DNA of 36,868 bases from an uncultured Lachnospiraceae bacterium. GTDB lineage: Bacteria; Bacillota; Clostridia; Lachnospirales; Lachnospiraceae. Position numbers and translations under genes: made by a program. Below are positions 7,151 to 15,669 of this stretch, piece by piece; the first letter of the stretch is position 1, and each line of letters opens with the position of its first letter. A model generated the notes under the pieces. The model was given only the letters and a program-made list of their open reading frames with translations. It was not told the DNA's origin and did no database searches. The DNA lies in contig CAJUPI010000029.1 in assembly GCA_910588125.1 (NCBI GenBank), positions 1 through 36,868 of the forward strand, written 5' to 3'.

Positions 7151-8286
7151 ATTCCAATGCAGATGCTCTGGGCATCATTTTCCCAAACACCTATGACAGC
7201 CTGATTCCGGAGTTAGTCAGCGAACGGCTGATGGCTTCCATTCCCTTTGCGGGACGTTACCGGATGGTTGACTTTATCCTCTCCAGCATGGTCAACAGCG
7301 GCATTGGCAATGTCTCTCTGATCGTCCGCAAGAACTATCATTCTCTGATGGATCATTTAGGAGCCGGCCGTGAATGGGATCTGACCCGCAAAAATGGCGG
7401 CTTGAACATTGTTCCTCCATTCGCACAGAAGAACATCAAAATGTACACCGGCCGGGTGGAAGCACTGGCCAGCGTCCTGGAATTCTTAAAAGATCAGAAA
7501 GAAAAATATGTGGTGATGTCCGATGCGAACATTGCTGTGAACTTTGATTTCAAGGCGTTTATGGATGCTCACATCGCCAGCGGCGCTGACGTGACCGTGG
7601 CCTACAGTGAGAGCGAGCTCCCCGCAGGCGCAATGAAGAAGAACGATATTGGCACCAATATGTATTATTCCTTCGGCATCGAGGACGGCCGGGTCGTACG
7701 CCTGGATATCTGTTCTAAAGAGATCGGCCTTCAAAACTTCTCCATGAATATCTACATCATGGATCGCGAACTTTTGATTGAGCAGATCAGCACGGCTTAT
7801 CTGCACGGGTATTCTTACTTCGAGCGGGATATTCTGGCTCCGCAGCTGGATAAGCTGAACGTACAGGCTTATAAATTTGACGGCTATCTGGCAAGAATCT
7901 GTGATCTGAAGAGTTATTTTGATGAAAACATGAAGCTGCTGGATGAAACCAACCTGGATGCTTTGTTTGCCCGGGATTCCATCTACACCAAGATCCGTGA
8001 TGACAATCCTACCCGCTATATCGGTGAGGTCAAGGTTAAGAATACGATGGCTGCTGACGGCTGTGTGATCGAGGGTGAAGTAGAAAATTGTGTATTGTTC
8101 CGTGGTGTCCGCATTGCCAAGGGCGCAAAGGTCAAAAACTGCGTGCTGATGCAGGATACCGTCGTGGAAGAAGGCGCAAATCTGGAATATATCATCTCCG
8201 ATAAGAATGTATCCTTTACCGCCGGTAAGGAGCTGAAAGGCAGTGACAGCTTCCCGGTATATGTGGCAAAGCATCAGACCGTATAG
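7144..8286 (+). CDS. glgD: Glucose-1-phosphate adenylyltransferase regulatory subunit GlgD
   Basis: A GlgC paralogue of 380 aa that pairs with GlgC and in Firmicutes mainly raises its activity. The fold is the same (pyrophosphorylase domain, then a beta-helix from about residue 290). The N-terminal GGxGxRL loop is lost: the equivalent stretch reads GIIFPNTYDSLIPEL, as usual for GlgD. IPFAGRYRMVDFILSSMVNSG and GREWDLTRKNGG align with GlgC positions. The ATG lies inside the last codons of glgC. A strong hairpin follows at 8318. Confidence 0.96.
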   Translation: MVNSNADALGIIFPNTYDSLIPELVSERLMASIPFAGRYRMVDFILSSMVNSGIGNVSLIVRKNYHSLMDHLGAGREWDLTRKNGGLNIVPPFAQKNIKMYTGRVEALASVLEFLKDQKEKYVVMSDANIAVNFDFKAFMDAHIASGADVTVAYSESELPAGAMKKNDIGTNMYYSFGIEDGRVVRLDICSKEIGLQNFSMNIYIMDRELLIEQISTAYLHGYSYFERDILAPQLDKLNVQAYKFDGYLARICDLKSYFDENMKLLDETNLDALFARDSIYTKIRDDNPTRYIGEVKVKNTMAADGCVIEGEVENCVLFRGVRIAKGAKVKNCVLMQDTVVEEGANLEYIISDKNVSFTAGKELKGSDSFPVYVAKHQTV

Positions 8287-8317
8287 CCAGCCGGATGTTG
8301 TCGATTTGAATCATTCA

Positions 8318-8352
8318 GAAAAGAGCGGACTGTCTGACAGCCTGCTCTTTTC
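8318..8352 (+). terminator. glgCD terminator
   Basis: GAAAAGAGC (8318-8326) pairs with GCTCTTTTC (8344-8352), with CTGT/ACAG extending the stem. The U-rich part lies inside the 3' arm. It ends only 18 bp before the next ATG, so some read-through into the following gene is likely. Confidence 0.7.
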
Positions 8353-8370
8353 CCCAAAAGGGAGGCAATT

Positions 8371-8856
8371 ATGATTACTTATTTATCCGCATCTGCTGAT
8401 TTTTCCTTATATACTTCCGCATCCTTTTCCGGAAACTGGGGGCAGGCTTCCCAAGTACCTGCAATATCCGGACAAGATATTCAGCCCGAACAGGCAAATT
8501 CCGCCGGCCAACCGGACACAGACTCTTATGAATGTGAGACCTGCAAAAACCGCAAATATCAAGACGGCTCCCGGGATCCTGGCGTATCCTTCAAAACGCC
8601 CACCAGACTCAGCCCGGAGAGAGCCGCCTTTGCCATCCGTGCCCATGAGGCTGAACATGTTGCCCATGCCCGGGTCAAAGCACAAAAAGAAGATCAGGAG
8701 ATCGTTTCCCAGTCAGTCAGTTACCGCACCGGTGTCTGTCCCGAATGCGGCAGAGTCTATATGGCCGGCGGCACCACCCGCACTACCTTTCGAAGTGCAC
8801 CGGTAGTCGAGGAAATGCCCATAGAAAAAGGACAGTATGTAGATTTGAAAGTCTGA
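8371..8856 (+). CDS. Small HExxH, double-CxxC protein (putative metalloprotease-like)
   Basis: A 161-aa protein with a Ser/Ala-rich, low-complexity first 50 residues. A compact domain follows: CETC (C55, C58), a helix with HEAEH (H92-E93-H96, an HExxH zinc motif), then CPEC (C123, C126) and GGTTRTTF. It resembles the SprA-related 'putative metalloprotease' family of small HExxH proteins, but I hold this loosely. The two CxxC pairs could form a structural zinc knuckle beside an active-site zinc. There is no signal peptide. The start has a GGGAGG site just after the glgCD terminator hairpin. Substrate unknown. Confidence 0.75.
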   Translation: MITYLSASADFSLYTSASFSGNWGQASQVPAISGQDIQPEQANSAGQPDTDSYECETCKNRKYQDGSRDPGVSFKTPTRLSPERAAFAIRAHEAEHVAHARVKAQKEDQEIVSQSVSYRTGVCPECGRVYMAGGTTRTTFRSAPVVEEMPIEKGQYVDLKV

Positions 8857-8909
8857 AGGACAAAGAACAAAAGCAAAAAAACAGGCACAAAAACAGATAT
8901 CGTTTTTAC

Positions 8910-8939
8910 TTGACAATATCTCACGTTCCCTGTTAGAAT
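8910..8939 (+). promoter_or_regulatory. Promoter of the non-coding RNA candidate
   Basis: A perfect TTGACA (8910-8915), then TAGAAT (8934-8939) after 18 bp, or TTAGAA after 17. A transcript would start near 8946. Confidence 0.75.
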
Positions 8940-8945
8940 AAAACC

Positions 8946-9119
8946 AGTCTTCCTTCCAAGCAGCGGGCATGCCTTCTGTAAGGAGCCGGAAGAAACGATA
9001 TCCATACCGCACTGACACGAGGAAAAGAATCCGAAGTGGAAGATCATGCGAGGAACGGCTATTTTTCCATAACCCGATTCCGTCTGTCAGTGCATCCTTT
9101 TCATAAGGATGCTTTTTTG
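8946..9119 (+). ncRNA. Non-coding RNA candidate of about 174 nt
   Basis: It is framed by a strong promoter and an intrinsic terminator (9092-9118), with no ORF that has a ribosome binding site. Pairings: an outer CTTCC/GGAAG stem near 8950-8992 with an inner CCTT-CTGT-AAGG hairpin; then GCACTGACA (9009-9017) with TGTCAGTGC (9085-9093), enclosing GAATC/GATTC and TGGAA/TTCCA. The last two bases of that long stem are also the first bases of the terminator stem (9092-9093), so the two helices compete slightly, as in an attenuator. It could be a free sRNA or a riboswitch/attenuator leader of hydFE from which a mobile element now separates it. It is not recognisable as 6S, SRP, tmRNA or RNase P RNA. 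Confidence 0.5.
9092..9118 (+). terminator. Intrinsic terminator of the ncRNA candidate
   Basis: GCATCCTT / AAGGATGC, an 8-bp stem with a 5-nt loop, followed by TTTTTT. A classical rho-independent terminator. Confidence 0.9.
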
Positions 9120-9166
9120 TTCTATAGAAAAATACATCCTATAGAACAATAAACCTCCGGGAAACA

Positions 9167-9476
9167 CAATGTCATTAAATTTAGCGCTGAGAATACTCAG
9201 CCATGGAACAAGGAGCGGGAAGAGGCCGGAAATGGTCTGCGGATTTTGACTTTGCAGGGATTTAGAAGTCCTTAAATCCCTGAGTTTTGCCTTGAAACGA
9301 AAATCCACTCTGTCTGAGCGAAGCGAGTTTGGGGATTTTCGTTTCGCTTTTCGCAAAAATCAGAGATTTTAGGAATTCTTAATCCCGAAACCGGAAAAAT
9401 CCGCAGACCATTTCCGGTCTCTTCCCGCTCCTTGTTCCATGGCGTACCTTCTCGGAAAATCAACTGAATGACATTG
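9167..9476 (+). mobile_element. Full 310-bp palindromic MITE-like element (copy A)
   Basis: It begins CAATGTCATT and ends AATGACATTG. Arms of about 85 bp pair: the outer CCATGGAACAAGGAGCGGGA segment is matched at the right end with very few mismatches. The middle folds into three smaller hairpins: around AGGGATTTA/TAAATCCCT, around CGAAAATCC/GGATTTTCG with a loop containing GAGCGAAGCGAG, and around the R-side CAGAGATTTT/AATCCCG part. The flanking 10-mers (CCGGGAAACA / CCAAGGAATG) agree at only 5 positions, so any target duplication has decayed. It encodes no transposase and sits between the ncRNA terminator and hydF. Confidence 0.88.
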
Positions 9477-9536
9477 CCAAGGAATGCACACTTTTTATTT
9501 CACAGGAAAATACTTAAACTAAGGAGGAATGTAACT

Positions 9537-10814
9537 ATGGCTTTCCAAGAAACACCGGCTGCCCAGCGCGTCCATATCAGCTTTTTCGGCCGGCGCAATG
9601 CCGGAAAATCCAGTCTGATGAACGCGATAACCGGACAAGAACTGGCCGTTGTCTCAGAGGTAAAAGGCACCACCACGGATCCAGTCTATAAGACTATGGA
9701 GCTTCTCCCGCTGGGGCCCGTAATGATGATTGACACTCCGGGAATTGACGATGAGGGCGAGCTGGGCCGGCTAAGAGTCAGAAAAAGCCGGCAGATACTA
9801 AACAAAACCAACATAGCCATCCTCGTCCTGGATGCAACCGCCGGCATCTGCCATGAGGAACAAAAACTCCTGTCGTTATTCCGGGAAAAAGAGATTCCCT
9901 ACCTGGTTGTCTGGAATAAGATCGATCTGTCGGACATTTCCCATATCAGCCAATTTTCCTGCCTCATTGATCCTGTGGATCCGAAATCCACTGCCCCTTC
10001 GCTCTGTGTCAGCGCCAAAACAGGCGCCGGAATAGCCGAACTAAAAAACCGCCTCGCCTCTGTGCGGCCAAATGAAAAAGAAAAAGATCTGCTGGAGGAT
10101 CTGGTCAAACCAGGGGAGCTGGTCCTTTTGGTAACTCCGATTGACAAGGCCGCTCCCAAAGGCCGTCTGATTCTGCCGCAGCAGCAGACCATCCGCGCCC
10201 TTTTGGATCATGGCTGCCTTTCCCTGGTGGTAAGGGAAACGGAATTAAAGGACGCACTGGCTGCCCTGCCGCAAAAACCGGCTCTGGCCATCACCGACAG
10301 CCAGGCTTTTGGCGTGGTATCCGCCATCGTACCGCAGGATATCCCGCTGACCTCCTTCTCCATCCTCTTTGCACGTTATAAAGGAGATCTGGCACAATGC
10401 ATCGCCGGCGTCCGTGCCCTTGAAAACCTTCCGGCCCAAAGCCGGATTTTGATCTCCGAAGGGTGCACGCATCACCGCCAGTGCAATGACATCGGCACGG
10501 TAAAGCTACCGGGATGGATTCGGGAATTTACCAATCGTGAACCGGATTTTTCCTATACCTCAGGAACTGGCTTTGAGGAGGATCTGACGCCATTTGACCT
10601 GATAATCCACTGCGGCGCCTGTATGCTGAACGAACGGGAAATGAAATACCGGCTGGCATGCGCCAGGGATCAGGGCGTGCCAATGACGAACTATGGCATT
10701 GCCATTGCCCATATGCATGGGATCTTAAAACGCAGCCTGGCTCCATTTCCCGACATTGCGATACTTTTGGAGGATAATGATAACGGACAAAACAGTCTTG
10801 GAGGTACCGAATGA
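9537..10814 (+). CDS. hydF: [FeFe]-hydrogenase H-cluster maturation GTPase HydF
   Basis: The scaffold on which the 2Fe subcluster of [FeFe]-hydrogenase is assembled and delivered to HydA. The 425-aa protein has an N-terminal Ras-like GTPase domain: G1 GRRNAGKSS (K24), G3 DTPGIDDEGE, G4 NKID. A dimerisation region follows, then the C-terminal cluster-binding motif CTHHRQC...HCGAC, i.e. the C-x-H and H-C-x-x-C ligands of HydF. The ATG at 9537 is chosen for AAGGAGG 9 bp upstream; the frame extends back into the mobile element without a site. The stop overlaps the hydE start (ATGA). hydG and hydA are not in the window. Confidence 0.95.
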   Translation: MAFQETPAAQRVHISFFGRRNAGKSSLMNAITGQELAVVSEVKGTTTDPVYKTMELLPLGPVMMIDTPGIDDEGELGRLRVRKSRQILNKTNIAILVLDATAGICHEEQKLLSLFREKEIPYLVVWNKIDLSDISHISQFSCLIDPVDPKSTAPSLCVSAKTGAGIAELKNRLASVRPNEKEKDLLEDLVKPGELVLLVTPIDKAAPKGRLILPQQQTIRALLDHGCLSLVVRETELKDALAALPQKPALAITDSQAFGVVSAIVPQDIPLTSFSILFARYKGDLAQCIAGVRALENLPAQSRILISEGCTHHRQCNDIGTVKLPGWIREFTNREPDFSYTSGTGFEEDLTPFDLIIHCGACMLNEREMKYRLACARDQGVPMTNYGIAIAHMHGILKRSLAPFPDIAILLEDNDNGQNSLGGTE

Positions 10815-11887
10815 GCAATAAAAATGCCGTAGATAAACTGATTAGCCATCAGACAATGGCCCGGGAAGATTTCATCGAATTGTTTGGCTATTATCAAAAC
10901 CAGGAAGTCCGTAAGCTCTTGACAGGAGAAGCCTTGCGGCTGAGAAAACAATATTACGGCAATAAGGTATTTACCCGCGGGCTGATTGAATTTACAAATT
11001 ATTGTAAAAACAATTGCTACTATTGCGGTATCCGCGGCGCCAACTCCCATATTATCCGCTATCGGCTGAGCCAGGAAGAGATTCTTACATGTTGCCAAGA
11101 GGGGTATCGGCTGGGATTTCGTACTTTTGTGCTGCAGGGAGGAGAAGACCCGTTCTATACGGATGAAAGGATGGCGGCGATCATCCGGGAAATCAAACAG
11201 TGCTATCCAGATTGTGCCCTGACCCTTTCCATCGGAGAGAAATCACGGGAAAGCTACCGGCTGTTTCGAAAAGCCGGAGCCGACCGCTACTTGCTTCGCC
11301 ATGAGACGGCAGACGAAGTACACTATCGGCTGCTGCATCCGGACAATATGCGCCTTGAAAACCGTAAGCGGTGCCTGTGGGATCTGAAGGCCCTGGGCTA
11401 TCAGGTGGGCGCCGGCATGATGGTGGGAAGCCCTGGCCAGAGCATCCGGACACTGGCAGAGGATTTACTGTTTCTGCAAGAGCTGAAGCCTCAGATGGTC
11501 GGCCTTGGCCCTTTTATCCCACATCATGACACTTGCTTTGCAGGAGAGCCGGCCGGCAGCGTGGAACTGACTCTCTTTCTGCTCACTCTTGTCCGGATCC
11601 TTCTGCCAACGGTGCTACTTCCAGCTACCACTGCCTTGGGAACTCTCGATCCTGGCGGGCGGGAAAAAGGACTGATGGCCGGAGCGAATGTCGTCATGCC
11701 CAATCTGTCACCGCTCAAAAACCGCAAGCAATATGAACTGTACGATCATAAGATCTGTACTGGCGAAGAAGCCGCCGAATGTCTCGGCTGTCTTGATCAA
11801 CGGGTGAATGCGGCGGGCTTTACCCTGGTATCCGAACGAGGCGATGCCTCTCACACCCAAACCTCACGCTGCATCGTTAGCGAATAA
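10811..11887 (+). CDS. hydE: [FeFe]-hydrogenase radical SAM maturase HydE
   Basis: A radical S-adenosylmethionine enzyme that acts on the cysteine-bound Fe synthon during H-cluster assembly. The 358-aa protein has the CxxxCxxC [4Fe-4S] motif at C65, C69 and C72 (NYCKNNCYYCGIRG), then the VLQGGEDPFY and SIGEKS segments of the biotin-synthase-like barrel. It is translationally coupled to hydF by a 4-bp overlap. Its last 37 bp overlap the 3' end of addA on the other strand, and no terminator separates the two. Confidence 0.95.
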   Translation: MSNKNAVDKLISHQTMAREDFIELFGYYQNQEVRKLLTGEALRLRKQYYGNKVFTRGLIEFTNYCKNNCYYCGIRGANSHIIRYRLSQEEILTCCQEGYRLGFRTFVLQGGEDPFYTDERMAAIIREIKQCYPDCALTLSIGEKSRESYRLFRKAGADRYLLRHETADEVHYRLLHPDNMRLENRKRCLWDLKALGYQVGAGMMVGSPGQSIRTLAEDLLFLQELKPQMVGLGPFIPHHDTCFAGEPAGSVELTLFLLTLVRILLPTVLLPATTALGTLDPGGREKGLMAGANVVMPNLSPLKNRKQYELYDHKICTGEEAAECLGCLDQRVNAAGFTLVSERGDASHTQTSRCIVSE

Positions 11888-14800
11888 ATCACCGCTTCCT
11901 TCACCGGTTTTGCTGTCATCTGGGCCAGTGCACGACGGTAATAATCCAGTTGAGTCTGATACTGCTCTGCCAGCAAGCGGGGATGGCAGAGCCGATCCGT
12001 CTTGTAATCCACTATCACCAGTCCATCCTCCTCCTCAATATAGGCATCGATGATCCCCTGAACCACCACCAGCTCATCAGAATCCCCCACCCCCATTTCC
12101 CGTGCCGGAATCCCGATGACAAACTGTTGCTCCTTGAAAAGCCTTCCCTCCTGCCCGGCCAGGCTCATCCTCCTGCCCAGCTCTGATTGCAGGAACCGCC
12201 AGATCACCTCACAATCGATCAGCTCAAAGCTTTCCTTCCCCAATCGCTCCTGTCGGATTTGTTCCTGTAAATAGCGTTCAATGTCCTCTTTGCTCTTCAT
12301 ACATGCAAACGGAAGCAATTCCAGCGCCCGGTGATAAGCGGTTCCCCGCGTGGCCCCCGCTCTGTTTTTCCGGGATATGTTTTCCAAAAAATGCTCCAGA
12401 TCCAACGGCTCCTTCTCACTCGGCTCTTCTGGCTGTATCAGCGCCGCGCTCTCTTCTTCCTCTACTGCCTGACTCTGTTTTTTGAGTTCTGACACGGTCA
12501 TTTTCGTGTGAAGCCGGATATCCGCCTCATAAGGATATTGATAATTCAAATGGCTAGCCAGATGCTTTCGATATTCCTCATGGTATTCCTGCCCGGTTTC
12601 TGTCTGCAGCAACCGCTCTCTGGAATTTTGATTTCTCACCTGGCGAATCAGCTCCTCTCCCACCACTCCGGCCAATGGGATCTCTGTCAGATGTACCCTC
12701 GCAATGCCGTCGTTTAAGCTCATCAGCATCCAGTCCAGGCAGGAACCGGCCGCTGAAAGGACTGTATAGGGAATCTGTCCGTCCACCAATGGTATATGGG
12801 CATATTTTTCCACGCTCTTTGCCAGGCTTTTGCTGGTTCCTGTCATAATCAGCTGTTCTCTGGCCCGCGTCATCGCCACATAGAGAACGCGCAGCTCCTC
12901 GCCTAAATTGTCCAGCTCCATCTTACGGCGCAGCGCGTTTTTCTTAAGCGTCGTAAGCTTAAGCCGGCGCTCCAAATCCAGATAATCCGTGGCAATCCCC
13001 AGCTCCGGATCGATCAGGATCCTGCCATAGACATCCTGTTTATTGAATTTTTTTCCCATTCCGGCCAGAAACACCACAGGGAACTCCAGTCCCTTACTCT
13101 TGTGGATGCTCATGATCCGCACCGTATCTTCCTCTTCTCCGACGACAGACGCTTCCCCAAAATCCGAGTGATACCGTTTCAAGTTCTCGATATAACGGAT
13201 AAAATGGAACAGCCCCTTGTAGCTGGTTTTTTCATAATCTGACGCCTTCTCCACCAGCATATCCAGATTGGCCTTACGCGTCTCCCCAGCCGGCATAGCT
13301 GACACATAATGATAATATCCCGTTTCCTCATATACTCGATAGATCAGCTCGTGTACCGGCAAATACGTGCTCTCCGCCCGAAACTGCCAAAGCAGCGCCA
13401 GAAAACGTTGAAGCTTCTTTCTCAGCTTCTGATCTACGGTATCCTCCTCCATAAAGCACGCCACCGCCGCATATATTCCGCGATCCTGCCTTTTTTTGAT
13501 GTTTTTCCGATAACCGGCCAGCAACCGCGCCAGTTCCGGATCGGTCACTCCTACTATCGGGGATTTCAATACGGCCGCCAGAGGGATATCCTGCATCGGA
13601 TTGTCAATTACCGCCAGCAGGCTCAGCACAATCTCCACCTCTGTAGTGGCAAAATATCCCATCCGTGAATCAGCACAGGCCGGAATCCCTTCATTCATCA
13701 GCACAGACAAAAAACTCTCCGTCCAGCCCGCTGTGCTCCGCAGTAAAATCACCATATCCCGGTACTGCGCCGTCCGGTATCCACCGGTTTTGTTTAGTCT
13801 TTTATCCCAAATCTGCAACCCCTTTTGCGGGTTTGTCAGTTCCCGGATCCTTGCGGCAATCAGCTTTGCCTCCAGTTCCCTTGCCGTAAAATCTGCTGCT
13901 TCCTCATCCAGGCCGGAAAATGCCTCCGCACCGGTGTCCATCACCAACAGCTCAGGAAAGCCCGCTACCCTTTTGCTTTGAGCCTCTGTACTCTCCTGCC
14001 GTTCTTCCTGGCCCTTTTCACCTTTGGAATCGTCCGGATTCCCCCCGCCAGCAATATCTGGAAACACCGCTCCCGGATGCAGTGCCGTCTCCTCCGTATA
14101 GCGGATATTCCCCAGATTCTCTGTCATCACCCGGTAAAATACGTCATTGATTCCTGCCAGCACCTTATCCCGGCTCCGGAAGTTCTGATGCAGCTCAATC
14201 TTTTTGTCCGTGCCGGATGCCTGATCATAGTTCTCATAAGTATGATATTTTTTCAGAAACAGCTCCGGCCTTGCCAGGCGGAATTTATAGATGCTCTGTT
14301 TGACATCTCCCACCATAAATACATTGGGCCTGCCAAACCGTTCCTGCGACACTGCCAGCAGAAGCGCTTCCTGCACCAGGTTGCTATCCTGATATTCATC
14401 CACCAAAACTTCCTCAAACTGACGGCTGATTTCATCCGCCGCCTCTGTATATTCGATCTTCCCCTCTTCCTGCCGGATCAGCACCTTCAGCGCTTCATGC
14501 TCCAGATCATTAAAATCCACCAAATTGCGCTCCTGCTTCTTTTCCTGATAGCGCCGGGCGAACTCCTCCGCCAGCTCTAAAAGCATCTCCACCGGCTCCC
14601 GCGTCGCCGCCAGCTCACGAAGCATCTCATCCGGCTGTGCAAAACCGATCATCTCCCGCATTTTTGTGACAGCCTTTTTCACCCGTTCCCGACAGCCTGT
14701 CACCAATGCTTTCTTCTCCGGATCCGCCTCTTTGCTGCGCACAGCTGCCAGACGCGCCCAGGCAATGGCCGACACACAAGTATAAAGCTCCATAAAATTC

Positions 14801-15669
14801 TCTGCCCGGCTGATTTCCTCCAGCTGCCTGATATCCTGCTCCAGCATCGGCGCATAAACTCCCAAAAACTCATCCTCACGGCACACAAAAAGCGCTTCGC
14901 GGATCTGCTGCGACAATTCTCCCGCCTGCCTCCGGATATCCGCTATCAGAAACTGCATCCAGGCAAGGCTCTCTACCTGCTTCCACTTCGCCGCCGTTTG
15001 CGGTTTTCCTGTCTGCTCCCCTCTCTCTGCCGTTTTTTCCTCTTCACTTCCGGTTTTGCCGTCCGCTGATCCCAGCTCCCGCCGGCACTGCAAAAACCAT
15101 TCCTGCGGATAAGGATTGCTCTGCGAAAAGGTGTATACCTGTAAAATGATATCCTCAATCCCTGCATCGCTTTTCCCGCGGGCATAGGTTTCCACAAAAC
15201 GCACAAACCGCTCCCCGCCGTCCGTATAATAATCCTCCAGCAGCTCCTGCATCACGTCGCCGCGCAGCAACAAAAGCTCCCCTTCGTCGCCAATCCGAAA
15301 CGCCGGATCCAGATCCAGCAGGTCGAAGTGATTGCGGATCAAATCCAAGCAGAAACTGTCAATCGTCGTGATCCGTGCATGATGCACCAACGCCGCCTGC
15401 ATCTGCAGATGCTCATCCAGCGGCCGTTCTTCCAGCTTCTTCTCGATGGCCGCCCCGATCCGCTCCCTCATCTCTGCCGCCGCCGCATTGGTAAATGTCA
15501 TCACCAGCAGGCGATCGATATCCAGAGGCTGCTCCCCCTCGGTGACCATACGGATAATCCGCTCCACAAGCACCGCCGTCTTGCCGCTTCCGGCCGCCGC
15601 ACTGACCAGCAGATTGCTCCCCCGGCTCTCAATCACCTGCATTTGTTCTCTTGTCCAGTTTACCGACAT
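11851..15669 (-). CDS. addA: ATP-dependent helicase/nuclease subunit AddA
   Basis: UvrD-like 3'-5' helicase plus RecB-type nuclease of the AddAB complex, which resects double-strand breaks for recombination. The 1272-aa product (B. subtilis AddA is about 1230) has Walker A SAAAGSGKT (residues 23-31), MTFTNAAAAEMRERI, DEYQDSN (Walker B), VGDVKQSIYKFR, IMSIHKSKGLEFPVVFL and VAMTRAREQL. The nuclease motif is VIVDYKTDR (D1221, K1223). The ATG lies in the end of addB (10-bp overlap), so the subunits are translationally coupled. The 3' end overlaps hydE by 37 bp. Confidence 0.97.
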   Translation of the reverse strand: MSVNWTREQMQVIESRGSNLLVSAAAGSGKTAVLVERIIRMVTEGEQPLDIDRLLVMTFTNAAAAEMRERIGAAIEKKLEERPLDEHLQMQAALVHHARITTIDSFCLDLIRNHFDLLDLDPAFRIGDEGELLLLRGDVMQELLEDYYTDGGERFVRFVETYARGKSDAGIEDIILQVYTFSQSNPYPQEWFLQCRRELGSADGKTGSEEEKTAERGEQTGKPQTAAKWKQVESLAWMQFLIADIRRQAGELSQQIREALFVCREDEFLGVYAPMLEQDIRQLEEISRAENFMELYTCVSAIAWARLAAVRSKEADPEKKALVTGCRERVKKAVTKMREMIGFAQPDEMLRELAATREPVEMLLELAEEFARRYQEKKQERNLVDFNDLEHEALKVLIRQEEGKIEYTEAADEISRQFEEVLVDEYQDSNLVQEALLLAVSQERFGRPNVFMVGDVKQSIYKFRLARPELFLKKYHTYENYDQASGTDKKIELHQNFRSRDKVLAGINDVFYRVMTENLGNIRYTEETALHPGAVFPDIAGGGNPDDSKGEKGQEERQESTEAQSKRVAGFPELLVMDTGAEAFSGLDEEAADFTARELEAKLIAARIRELTNPQKGLQIWDKRLNKTGGYRTAQYRDMVILLRSTAGWTESFLSVLMNEGIPACADSRMGYFATTEVEIVLSLLAVIDNPMQDIPLAAVLKSPIVGVTDPELARLLAGYRKNIKKRQDRGIYAAVACFMEEDTVDQKLRKKLQRFLALLWQFRAESTYLPVHELIYRVYEETGYYHYVSAMPAGETRKANLDMLVEKASDYEKTSYKGLFHFIRYIENLKRYHSDFGEASVVGEEEDTVRIMSIHKSKGLEFPVVFLAGMGKKFNKQDVYGRILIDPELGIATDYLDLERRLKLTTLKKNALRRKMELDNLGEELRVLYVAMTRAREQLIMTGTSKSLAKSVEKYAHIPLVDGQIPYTVLSAAGSCLDWMLMSLNDGIARVHLTEIPLAGVVGEELIRQVRNQNSRERLLQTETGQEYHEEYRKHLASHLNYQYPYEADIRLHTKMTVSELKKQSQAVEEEESAALIQPEEPSEKEPLDLEHFLENISRKNRAGATRGTAYHRALELLPFACMKSKEDIERYLQEQIRQERLGKESFELIDCEVIWRFLQSELGRRMSLAGQEGRLFKEQQFVIGIPAREMGVGDSDELVVVQGIIDAYIEEEDGLVIVDYKTDRLCHPRLLAEQYQTQLDYYRRALAQMTAKPVKEAVIYSLTMQREVWV

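Noticed and set aside
6503..8274. Minus-strand ORFs opposite glgC and glgD (213 and 262 codons)
   Set aside because: Mirror frames of well-identified genes, without ribosome sites or known domains.
9087..9356. A recurring ORF of 89-107 codons (N-terminus MRKAKRKSPNSLRSD) that appears at 9087-9356, 19096-19392 and 28114-28437
   Set aside because: It recurs only because it lies in the middle of the repeated palindromic element. It has no ribosome binding site, its ends vary between copies, and the sequence is explained by hairpin pairing, so I do not treat it as a protein gene.
13825..14580. 251-codon plus-strand ORF inside addA
   Set aside because: Antisense shadow of the helicase gene, with low-complexity composition.
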